Positions 32,289-37,611 of a stretch of DNA of 39,674 nt are shown here, piece by piece. The notes beneath the pieces are model-generated. The model was not told the origin of the DNA. It made no database searches and saw nothing but the letters and a program-made list of their open reading frames with translations. A program made the position numbers and the translations under genes. Positions within the stretch are counted from its first letter, which is position 1. Each line of letters begins with the position of its first letter. Source of the stretch: an uncultured Oscillospiraceae bacterium (GTDB taxonomy: Bacteria > Bacillota > Clostridia > Oscillospirales > Oscillospiraceae); the NCBI GenBank assembly GCA_910577915.1, contig CAJTOM010000014.1, positions 1 to 39,674 on the forward strand, in the 5' to 3' direction.

Positions 32289-33509
32289 TTAACTCCCTTC
32301 TCCGGGGGGAGGCGCTTCCCCGGCGGCCCTGCCGGCCCGGGACGCCTCCGCCCTCCGCTCTGCGGCGTCGTTCTCCAGGGCCAGCTTTCTGGTCTGCTCC
32401 CTGTACCACCCCGCCTTGGCCTCCTCCAGCAGGTCCTGGAGGTTGATGTCGTCCCAGATCGCCCGGACGGCGCACCCGGACCCGTGCAGGCGCAGCCACA
32501 CCCGGCAGATGCGCTCCACCACCGGCGTCAGGCTCCGGCGGATGGCGGTCATCTCCGTGGTCAGCAGGTCCGCCTGCTGGGTGCTCATCCGCTCCGTGCT
32601 GGACCAGCTCAGGCCCAGCATGAAGGGCGGGAGGCCCGTCTTGCTCACCAGCTGCTCCAGGATCTGCCGGATGGGCACGGAGCTGTCCAGGATCTGGTTG
32701 TCCGCCCCGATGACCTTGATGTCCACGTCGCCCACGGCCACGAAGTCCCGCACGCTGCCGCTTTTGGTGCTCTCCATGGCCCGGCTCCACTCGCTGGCCA
32801 GCTGCCGGCTGCGCTCCTGGGCCATGCCCCGGTCCCACTCGCCGCCGCCGGGCTTGTAGACCACGGCGAAGCGCACGTTGCCCATGCGCTCCCAGTTGGC
32901 GCCGATGGCGCTGTAGATGGTCCCCAGCAGCTCCGTCAGAAAGGGCATGGACCGCAGCAGGGACACCCCGTAGGGGGCGCTGACCTCCGGGTTAAAGGGG
33001 GTGAACAGCAGCAGCTCCTGGCAGGGCAGGGGCTCCATGCGCCCGCGGCCGTCCATGGCGCACAGGGCGAAGTCAAGGGGGCCCGCGCCCTCCCGGATCT
33101 GGACGTCCTCCACCCGGCCGCACAGCAGGGCGGCCACGTCCCGGCCGTCCGCGGTGGGCACGATCTCGCCCACCGCCTGGCCGCAGACCAGCATGGAGTC
33201 CAGGTACTGGTCCAGAAAGGCGTTGATGCCCCGCTGCCCCCGGCCCACGTTCACCTGCTCCAAGAACTGCCGCAGGGCCCGCTCCGCTTCCGGGTCGTCG
33301 CAGGCCGCCGTCACGCCGCCGCACAGCCGGATGATCTTACAGATGCACGCGTCCACCAGGGGCACCGCCTCCCGGATGGCCCGGTAGAGCTGCGTGTCCC
33401 CCCGTCTGAGGGGCACGCACCCGCCCAGGGGCAGGGGGGCGGCCCGGGCGATCTGGGCGGTGGCCGCCGCGGCCACGGGCTTCTCCCTCTTTTTGCTGAA
33501 AAAATGCAT
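32289..33509 (-). CDS. Portal protein (XkdE-like)
   Basis: Predicted 406 aa. Typical portal path: LYRAIREAVPLVDACICKII, AFLDQYLDSMLVCGQAVGEI, LLLFTPFNPEVSAPYGVSLL and SKTGLPPFMLGLSWSSTERM, followed by a charged C-terminal tail. It forms the dodecameric ring through which DNA passes. The ATG at 33509 follows AAGGAG. It lies between the terminase fragment and the protease/scaffold gene. Confidence 0.9.
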   Translation of the reverse strand: MHFFSKKREKPVAAAATAQIARAAPLPLGGCVPLRRGDTQLYRAIREAVPLVDACICKIIRLCGGVTAACDDPEAERALRQFLEQVNVGRGQRGINAFLDQYLDSMLVCGQAVGEIVPTADGRDVAALLCGRVEDVQIREGAGPLDFALCAMDGRGRMEPLPCQELLLFTPFNPEVSAPYGVSLLRSMPFLTELLGTIYSAIGANWERMGNVRFAVVYKPGGGEWDRGMAQERSRQLASEWSRAMESTKSGSVRDFVAVGDVDIKVIGADNQILDSSVPIRQILEQLVSKTGLPPFMLGLSWSSTERMSTQQADLLTTEMTAIRRSLTPVVERICRVWLRLHGSGCAVRAIWDDINLQDLLEEAKAGWYREQTRKLALENDAAERRAEASRAGRAAGEAPPPGEGS

Positions 33510-33512
33510 AGC

Positions 33513-34367
33513 TCAACTCCTTCTCGCCACCGCGCAGAACGCCCCCGCATGCTCCTCGCCCGCCGCCACGGTGGCGGCGAAATACCGCATGTCGTCCATG
33601 GCGTGGTCGTTGTCCTTATGGGGGGCGTCCCGCCCGGTGTTCTCCTCGCTCCAGCGGTACAGCGCCATCTCCCGCAGACAGTCCCCGCAGCCCTCGCATA
33701 TCACGATGCGCCCTCGTTTCAACAGATCGGCGGTGACGCGGATGCCCGAGAGGACGTCGTTGTTGGCCTTGATGACGCAGTAGCCCGCCTGGCGCAGGGC
33801 GGTGATAAAGCTGGCGGCGGAGGGGTCCGCCACCACGCAGCGCAGCCGGTGGCTGCCGGCCAGCCTGGCCAGCTCCGCCGCATACTCCTGGTCCGTCAGT
33901 TGGACGCCGGTACGTCTGGAAGCGTAGTAATATTCCTTCACTCTGTACCACACGCCCTCCCTTCGTCCCCAGAGGCCGAAGGAACATGGATTGGCGGTGC
34001 CGTAGTCCACGGAGATGACGTACTCCTCCAGCTCGCCCTCCGGAGCGGGCCGCGCGTCCCGCCGGGGGTCGAAGAAGTCGTACACCAGCCCCTTGGCGGC
34101 GGTCCATTCCCCCAAAATGAACCGCCTGTAGAAGGCGCCGCTGTAGCTGGCCCGGTATCTCTGCCGGATGCGGGGGGAGAGGGAGGGGTTGTCCTCCATG
34201 GTGAAGTGCAGGTACAGCGCATGCTTCTCCCAGGCCTTCAGGATCCACTCCTGGTAGAACCAGTGGTGTAATCCTTCTAGCTCCCTCAACTTATGTAAAA
34301 CCCAACCGCCATGCCTCCCGCCATTCAGAAAGGAGCGTGGCGATGCGATTGACACATCCGTACCCAC
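33513..34367 (-). pseudogene. Terminase large subunit, C-terminal (nuclease) part only
   Basis: Open frame of 284 codons. From about residue 34 (HHWFYQEWILKAWEKHALYL; near 34268) it matches the end of the TerL ATPase and the whole RNase-H-like nuclease: VISVDYGTANPCSFGLWG, VVADPSAASFITALRQAG and DHAMDDMRYFAATV supply acidic residues of the active site. The first ~33 residues, with a GTG start and no ribosome site, do not look like terminase. The Walker A/B ATPase half is absent. Either the gene is broken, or its 5' half lies beyond an insertion to the right of the window. Confidence 0.8.
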
Positions 34368-34431
34368 TTTGGATTCGGGGCCCTCCTGGGCGCGGGCGCG
34401 GTTGCTTCACTTAACGAAACAGGAGGGTACT

Positions 34432-34776
34432 ATGCCAATTAACGATAACCTGGCCAGAGTCATGCGGCGGTTCAAACGCAAGGAGCGCCTGTCCGTTCAG
34501 GCGCTCTCGGAGCGGCTGGGAATTACCAAGTCCTCGGCCCAAATTTATCTGAAGGGCGAGGGCAATCCCAGAGCCGATACCCTGGAGCTGCTGGCGGAGG
34601 GCTGCGGCGTCTCCATGATGGAATTGGTCTCCGACCCGCTCCCGGGCGGGGAGCAGGCGGAGACCGTGGCACAGGCCGCTTGGATGCTGGGCGGCCTGCC
34701 GCCGGAGCGGCGGGAGGCGTGCGTGCGGCACCTGCTCGCTATGGCGGCTATTTTTGCGGAGAACCAGGACGGCTGA
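34432..34776 (+). CDS. XRE-family regulator, copy 1 of a tandem pair
   Basis: Predicted 114 aa. The ATG at 34432 follows AGGAGGGTACT. Residues ~8-65 are an HTH (RLSVQALSERLGITKSSAQI, then KGEGNPRADTLELLAEGCGV). The C-terminal LPPERREACVRHLLAMAAIF is a short helical module. The same plan and length occur in the gene at 35018, so the two are paralogues. It is divergent from the terminase fragment. Confidence 0.88.
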   Translation: MPINDNLARVMRRFKRKERLSVQALSERLGITKSSAQIYLKGEGNPRADTLELLAEGCGVSMMELVSDPLPGGEQAETVAQAAWMLGGLPPERREACVRHLLAMAAIFAENQDG

Positions 34777-34780
34777 GGCC

Positions 34781-34819
34781 GGGCCGGGCAGGGGACAAGC
34801 CCCCCTGTCCGGCCCTTTT
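34781..34819 (+). terminator. Terminator of the first XRE gene
   Basis: GGGCCGGGCAGGGG and CCCCTGTCCGGCCC pair with one G-U, followed by TTTT. The rest of the gap to 35017 shows no gene; TAGAAT near 34990 is a possible -10 for the next gene. Confidence 0.8.
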
Positions 34820-35017
34820 GCGCCGCCGCTCCCTGTACATAGAATGACACGCAGGGCGGAGGCTGTCCAGGCCGATGGAGGCGTACAGGGGGCGGTTTGG
34901 GGGGTACGGGACCGCCGGGGCGGCACGCTGTCCCAGCAAAACGGTACAGGCTCCCAGCGTCTTGCCATTTCTTTCCGGTGTCGAAACGTGTAGAATAAGG
35001 GCGAGGAGGCGTTTGAC

Positions 35018-35362
35018 ATGAGCTTGAGGGAAAATATGGCGGCCTTCCTCCGCTCCTTCGCGGAGAAAAACGATCTGTCCATTGCCCAGCTCCAGATACA
35101 GGCGGACATTTCCCGCAATACCCTGTACGCCTACAGCAAGGGCCAGGGCAATCCCACCCTGGCCACCCTGGAGTACATCGCGGAGAACCTGAAGGTGGAC
35201 CCGGCCGCCATCCTGCTGGGCGTGTACGACCCGGACGGCGGCGAGGTCTCCGTGCTGCTGCTGCACACGGTCAGGGGGCTGGCGGAGCTGCGCCCCGAGG
35301 ACCGGCGGCGGTTTATGCGGCTGTTTTTGCTGGAGATGGCGCGGCTGTGGAGCGGGGAGTGA
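35018..35362 (+). CDS. XRE-family regulator, copy 2 of a tandem pair
   Basis: Predicted 114 aa. The ATG at 35018 follows GAGGAGGCGTTTGAC. HTH at residues ~8-65 (NDLSIAQLQIQADISRNTLY, then KGQGNPTLATLEYIAENLKV); C-terminal module LRPEDRRRFMRLFLLEMARL. It parallels the gene at 34432 and the regulator at 17434 in having an HTH plus a short helical tail. Its target is not evident. It could control the phage-like block or the neighbouring cassettes. Confidence 0.88.
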   Translation: MSLRENMAAFLRSFAEKNDLSIAQLQIQADISRNTLYAYSKGQGNPTLATLEYIAENLKVDPAAILLGVYDPDGGEVSVLLLHTVRGLAELRPEDRRRFMRLFLLEMARLWSGE

Positions 35363-35392
35363 GGGGGACAAGACATTCTGCGAAGAGAGCAG

Positions 35393-35430
35393 GCGTGCCC
35401 TGCGGGCTGTGTTCCGCAGGGCACGCTTTT
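35393..35430 (+). terminator. Terminator of the second XRE gene
   Basis: GCGTGCCCTGCGG and CCGCAGGGCACGC form a perfect 13-bp stem followed by TTTT. Confidence 0.9.
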
Positions 35431-35504
35431 ATGAAATCTTACGTTGGGTTGTCGGGGAAATTTTTTTCACCGCCTGGTCCCCCGCCTATGACCGGCCGGG
35501 ACAG

Positions 35505-35588
35505 CTATTTTTTCTTACAGTTTCGCACGATGACCAGCAGGGAGAGGGCGATGCTGACCGTAATAAGGCCGTAAATCAAAATATCCAT
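35505..35588 (-). CDS. 27-aa membrane micropeptide with Lys-rich tail (cassette 1, second peptide)
   Basis: Predicted 27 aa: MDILIYGL, then an unbroken hydrophobic run, ending VRNCKKK. One transmembrane helix with a basic C-terminus, as in many small membrane toxins or holin-like peptides. No clear ribosome site precedes the ATG, which lowers confidence. Support comes from position: cassette 2 has a 26-aa peptide of the same topology in the equivalent place (36172-36252), also downstream of a GTGCGGGG hairpin and the first peptide gene. Confidence 0.5.
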   Translation of the reverse strand: MDILIYGLITVSIALSLLVIVRNCKKK

Positions 35589-35620
35589 CTTGACACGCTG
35601 CAAGCGATTTGATATTCTAT

Positions 35621-35646
35621 GTGCGGGGAGGTTTCCCTCCCCGCAC
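35621..35646 (-). other. Intercistronic hairpin, cassette 1
   Basis: On the minus strand GTGCGGGGAGG, GAAA, CCTCCCCGCAC: an 11-bp perfect stem capped by a GNRA tetraloop, between the two micropeptide genes. Cassette 2 has the GTGCGGGG stem at the same place. It may be an attenuator or a stabiliser. Confidence 0.75.
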
Positions 35647-35651
35647 CCTCG

Positions 35652-35774
35652 TCACCTGGTCAGCTTCTCGATTAAGAGAAGTACCGCGGTAATGAGGTTT
35701 AGGATTGCGGCGGTAAGGTTTATCAGGGTGTCGGCCTGGGCCTTACCGCCCGTTTTCCTTGTTCGCTTGCGCAT
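35652..35774 (-). CDS. 40-aa basic/hydrophobic micropeptide (cassette 1, first peptide)
   Basis: Predicted 40 aa: basic head MRKRTRKTGGKAQ, then a hydrophobic helix (LINLTAAILNLITAVLLLI) and a short EKLTR tail. The ATG at 35774 follows AAAGGAGG with good spacing, and a sigma-A promoter with an operator in its spacer lies just upstream, so it is a real gene. It probably inserts in the membrane with the head inside. It is divergent from RHH1, the likely repressor. Cassette 2 has a 44-aa analogue. No family recognised. Confidence 0.75.
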   Translation of the reverse strand: MRKRTRKTGGKAQADTLINLTAAILNLITAVLLLIEKLTR

Positions 35775-35797
35775 GTGTTCACCTCCTTTCTGATGAT

Positions 35798-35904
35798 AGT
35801 ATAGCATATGTACCGGTACATATCAATAGACAATACTCACAAAATTACCGGTGCATATTTGTAGGGAATATATATACCGGTACATTTCCCCGCTGTGCTA
35901 TAAT
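35798..35904. promoter_or_regulatory. Divergent promoters with three ACCGGT operators, cassette 1
   Basis: Leftward promoter: TTGATA (35821-35826), 17-base spacer, TATACT (35798-35803); the spacer is filled by the 18-bp perfect palindrome ATATGTACCGGTACATAT (35806-35823). Two more ACCGGT sites, TACCGGTGCATA (35846-35857) and TATACCGGTACAT (35873-35885), follow. The rightward RHH1 promoter has TGCTATAAT (extended -10, 35896-35904), and the third site covers its -35 region. Confidence 0.85.
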
Positions 35905-35922
35905 GGGTTTGGAGGTGAAACC

Positions 35923-36159
35923 ATGCCTGAACAAACAGAGGCGCAAAAGAAAGCGCACAAGAATTATATTGCCAAGTTTGCCCGCCTGGAAATACGGACC
36001 ACCGCAGAAAAGCGAGACGCCATCCAGGCCCACGCGGAGGCCCGCAGCGAGTCCGTCAACAGCTTTATCAACCGGGCGATAGCAGAGACCATGGAGCGGG
36101 ACAGCGCCGCCGCAGCGGCAGCTGAAGGCCGCATAGAAGGCGGGGAGGCCGGGGAGTAA
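35923..36159 (+). CDS. Ribbon-helix-helix protein RHH1 (cassette 1)
   Basis: Predicted 78 aa. The ATG at 35923 follows GGAGGTGAAACC. The RHH fold reads as strand RLEIRTTAEKRDAI, helix A QAHAEARSES, helix B VNSFINRAIAETME. RHH proteins dimerise and insert the strand pair into DNA. It is divergent from two micropeptide genes, with three palindromic sites between, so autorepression and repression of the peptides is likely. From residue ~32 on it is nearly identical to RHH2, while the head is unrelated. Confidence 0.87.
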   Translation: MPEQTEAQKKAHKNYIAKFARLEIRTTAEKRDAIQAHAEARSESVNSFINRAIAETMERDSAAAAAAEGRIEGGEAGE

Positions 36160-36187
36160 TCCCCGGCCTCCTTATGGCCATATCTTC
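36018..36187 (+). repeat. 170-bp duplicated block, copy 1
   Basis: Matches 36721-36890 over 170 bp with only three differences and an offset of 703 bases. It spans the RHH 3' half, the terminator-like hairpin and the last five codons of the second micropeptide. The match begins abruptly at CGCCATCCAGG and ends at ATATCTTC. Confidence 0.95.
36144..36171. terminator. Convergent hairpin at the RHH1 stop
   Basis: GGAGGCCGGGGA, GTAA, TCCCCGGCCTCC: a perfect 12-bp stem whose loop contains the RHH1 stop codon and whose right edge touches the stop of the converging micropeptide gene. No U-tract. The same hairpin is copied at the RHH2 stop (36847-36874). Confidence 0.7.
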
Positions 36188-36252
36188 CGAATGGCCCGCC
36201 GTACCAGAACAAACAGCGGTACAAAGATCACCGCAAATAGCAAATATTTCAT
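36172..36252 (-). CDS. 26-aa membrane micropeptide (cassette 2, second peptide)
   Basis: Predicted 26 aa: MKYLLFAVIFVPLFVLV, then basic RRAIRKIWP. One short transmembrane helix with a positively charged C-terminus. AAGGGGGTAAGCT before the ATG at 36252 is a good ribosome site. It lies downstream of the 44-aa peptide and a GTGCGGGG hairpin, the same layout as in cassette 1. The last five codons (KIWP-stop) are part of the 170-bp duplicated block and recur, detached from a gene, near 36875-36889. Confidence 0.65.
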   Translation of the reverse strand: MKYLLFAVIFVPLFVLVRRAIRKIWP

Positions 36253-36294
36253 AGCTTACCCCCTTGACGTTTTTTGTGAAATCATTTATATTGA

Positions 36295-36320
36295 GGGTGC
36301 GGGGGTGGGGCCCCGCACCC
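36295..36320 (-). other. Intercistronic hairpin, cassette 2
   Basis: GGGTGCGGGG and CCCCGCACCC form a 10-bp perfect stem between the two micropeptide genes. The stem sequence shares GTGCGGGG with the hairpin at 35621, although the loops and flanks differ. Confidence 0.75.
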
Positions 36321-36327
36321 TTGGCCT

Positions 36328-36462
36328 TTACCAGTTCAGCAATTTGAGGATTGCCGCTGTAGTCAGGCCGGAGATTATGCCCGCCAGGAGGTCTGCCAGG
36401 AAGCTTTCCATCCTATAGGGCTGCGCCGTGGGCCTTCGCCTGCGGCGCTTTTTCTTCGCCAT
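36328..36462 (-). CDS. 44-aa basic/hydrophobic micropeptide (cassette 2, first peptide)
   Basis: Predicted 44 aa: very basic head MAKKKRRRRRPTAQPYR, then MESFLADLLAGIISGLTTAA and ILKLLNW. The ATG at 36462 follows AAAGGAGG. Its 33-base leader, from just upstream of the start codon to beyond the -10, is identical to that of the 40-aa gene, but the coding sequence is not. It probably associates with the membrane or another anionic surface. It is divergent from RHH2. No family recognised. Confidence 0.75.
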   Translation of the reverse strand: MAKKKRRRRRPTAQPYRMESFLADLLAGIISGLTTAAILKLLNW

Positions 36463-36495
36463 TGTGTTCACCTCCTTTCTGATGATAGTATAGCA
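36463..36495 (-). repeat. 33-bp leader repeat, copy 2 (copy 1 at 35774-35806)
   Basis: An exact 33-base match that includes the ribosome site AAAGGAGGTGAACAC and the TATACT -10 box of the first micropeptide gene in each cassette. Sequence on both sides diverges. Confidence 0.93.
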
Positions 36496-36592
36496 GAACT
36501 GGTCCCAGTTGTAAATTGACAAAACAGCCAATAATGGTACCAGTTTATTGTCTGCTTTGCTGGTACCACTATTGCTGCTCTTGTGGTATACT
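36487..36592. promoter_or_regulatory. Divergent promoters with TGGTACCA-type operators, cassette 2
   Basis: Leftward promoter: TTTACA, 17-base spacer, TATACT (36487-36492); the spacer holds AACTGGGACCAGTT (36497-36510). Two further sites contain the perfect palindrome TGGTACCA (36535-36542 and 36561-36568). The rightward RHH2 promoter has TGGTATACT, an extended -10 (36584-36592). Layout equals cassette 1, but the operator core is TGGTACCA instead of ACCGGT. Confidence 0.83.
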
Positions 36593-36607
36593 GTTGATAG
36601 GAGGTGA

Positions 36608-36862
36608 ATGCTTTTGGCACCGAACGAATACATTATTGATGGCGAGCGTGTATCAGCAGACAAGTACAATAAAATTAAGTATGAGGATTTGCGTGTGCGC
36701 GTTCCCAGAGGGCGCAAGTCCGCCATCCAGGCCCACGCGGAGGCCCGCAGCGAGTCCGTCAACAGCTTTATCAACCGGGCGATAGCGGAGACCATGGAGC
36801 GGGACAGCGCCGCCTCGGCGGCAGCTGAAGGCCGCATAGAAGGCGGGGAGGCCGGGGAGTAA
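36608..36862 (+). CDS. Ribbon-helix-helix protein RHH2 (cassette 2)
   Basis: Predicted 84 aa from ATG 36608. A TTG at 36614 is an alternative start and better spaced from AGGAGG (9 instead of 3 bases). RHH fold: strand EDLRVRVPRGRKSAI, then helices QAHAEARSES and VNSFINRAIAETME, the latter two identical to RHH1. The head (PNEYIIDGERVSADKYNKIK) shares nothing with RHH1. The DNA-contacting strand and the operators differ together from cassette 1, implying separate specificities. Confidence 0.87.
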   Translation: MLLAPNEYIIDGERVSADKYNKIKYEDLRVRVPRGRKSAIQAHAEARSESVNSFINRAIAETMERDSAASAAAEGRIEGGEAGE

Positions 36863-36890
36863 TCCCCGGCCTCCTTATGGCCATATCTTC
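36721..36890 (+). repeat. 170-bp duplicated block, copy 2
   Basis: Second copy of the block at 36018-36187. It includes the RHH2 3' half, the hairpin and a detached tail of a micropeptide gene. The right edge (ATATCTTC followed by GATTC) is the junction with the RHH3 module. Confidence 0.95.
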
Positions 36891-36918
36891 GATTCAATTT
36901 CGCAGCCGGTGGCGCATT

Positions 36919-37128
36919 TCAGGGCTCCGGCGCATCCCCGGCCTCTCCGTGGGCCGCCATGAATGTCTCCATGGCGGCCATGAAGACCGCGTTCGGCGAC
37001 GTGCCGCTTCTTTTGCAGGCGGCCTTGAACTGCTCGGCCCTCTCCCTGCGGACCTTGCAGCCCAGCACGGTCATATTGGCCGCATCCCACTTGTTGTTTG
37101 CCTTACGCTTTGATTCAGACAATGCCAT
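36919..37128 (-). CDS. Ribbon-helix-helix protein RHH3
   Basis: Predicted 69 aa. The ATG at 37128 follows GGGGTGATCAT. RHH fold: strand NMTVLGCKVRRERAEQFKAA, helix CKRSGTSPNAVFMAAMETFM. The type occurs in clostridial mobile elements. It is not closely similar to RHH1 or RHH2. Divergent from a 44-aa gene; both promoters carry the same AAACCGTGC motif in the spacer, so it probably represses both. Confidence 0.85.
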   Translation of the reverse strand: MALSESKRKANNKWDAANMTVLGCKVRRERAEQFKAACKRSGTSPNAVFMAAMETFMAAHGEAGDAPEP

Positions 37129-37145
37129 ATGATCACCCCGCCCGT

Positions 37146-37251
37146 ATTATACCCCATATTGCACGGTTTAACAATGTATATTTCCGACAAATACACCCTT
37201 TGATTTTTGTATACATTGCCACTTGCATACACTGTCAAACCGTGCTATACG
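37146..37251. promoter_or_regulatory. Divergent promoters with shared inverted operator (RHH3 module)
   Basis: Leftward: TTGTTA (37169-37174), 17 bases, TATAAT (37146-37151). Rightward: TTGCAT (37223-37228), 17 bases, TATACG (37246-37251). GCACGGTTTAACA (37161-37173) and TGTCAAACCGTGC (37233-37245) form an inverted pair, one in each spacer. The palindrome TGTATACA (37208-37215) lies between them. Confidence 0.85.
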
Positions 37252-37255
37252 AGTA

Positions 37256-37288
37256 TTCGTAAGGCAGGGGCGGCCAGCCCCTTACGAA
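37256..37288 (+). other. 5'-end hairpin in the 44-aa gene leader
   Basis: TTCGTAA pairs with TTACGAA and GGGGC with GCCCC, starting within a few bases of the expected transcription start and ending just before the AAAGGAGGG ribosome site. It probably stabilises the mRNA or tunes translation. Confidence 0.6.
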
Positions 37289-37300
37289 AGGAGGGAGGAG

Positions 37301-37435
37301 ATGGACGAGATGACGAGCGCGGAGCTCAATCAGTACCTGGAGAACATCGCAAAGCTGATTGAGGCGAACGTCAAGGACGCCAAGGCCACTGAAGAAGCCG
37401 CGAAGATCGTGCGGGACAGTAAGGTCAAGGCATAA
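37301..37435 (+). CDS. 44-aa helical protein (RHH3 module)
   Basis: Predicted 44 aa: MDEMTSAELNQYLENIAKLI, then charged EANVKDAKATEEAAKIVRDS. Soluble, helical and without a membrane segment, unlike the micropeptides of cassettes 1 and 2. Good GGAGG site before the ATG at 37301 and its own promoter. It is divergent from RHH3. Function unknown; it could be an effector under RHH3 control. Confidence 0.75.
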   Translation: MDEMTSAELNQYLENIAKLIEANVKDAKATEEAAKIVRDSKVKA

Positions 37436-37469
37436 AAAAGTGAGCGGCCCTCGCTAAAGCACCGCTCAC
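37434..37469 (-). terminator. Second terminator behind the amidase gene
   Basis: On the minus strand GTGAGCGG and CCGCTCAC form the stem, followed by TTTTTT. A further perfect stem GAGGCGGCCGGG/CCCGGCCGCCTC lies at 37481-37512. Confidence 0.7.
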
Positions 37470-37573
37470 ACGCCCCAGACGAGGCGGCCGGGAGCCTTGC
37501 CCCGGCCGCCTCCATCATAGCAGAGTAAGGCGCAGAAATCAAGGAGGCGGCTCCGCCAAACGAATAAAAATAT

Positions 37574-37606
37574 CCCCCTGCAAGCTTTTGCAGCGCTCGC
37601 AGGGGG
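37574..37606 (-). terminator. Terminator of the lysis cassette
   Basis: On the minus strand CCCCCTGC and GCAGGGGG with a 17-base loop, followed by ATATTTTTATT, just after the amidase stop at 37612. Confidence 0.82.
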
Positions 37607-37611
37607 CGCGT

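Noticed and set aside
29865..34271. Very long plus-strand open frame (1468 codons) across the phage block
   Set aside because: It is antisense to a run of recognised phage genes with good ribosome sites; composition is Gly/His/Gln/Ala-rich, as expected for the complement of GC-rich coding DNA.
22473..34367. Considered as an eCIS/type VI-like injection system
   Set aside because: Portal, major capsid, protease/scaffold and terminase nuclease genes are present and there is no AAA+ ATPase or eCIS-type effector, so a phage origin is clear.
34343..34414. 23-codon plus-strand frame with AAGGAG ahead of the XRE gene
   Set aside because: No membrane or leader-like pattern and no support beyond the ribosome-like site; may be chance.
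36018..36890. Repeated blocks considered as a CRISPR array
   Set aside because: Only two copies of 170 bp, mostly coding; no short regular repeat-spacer pattern and no cas genes.
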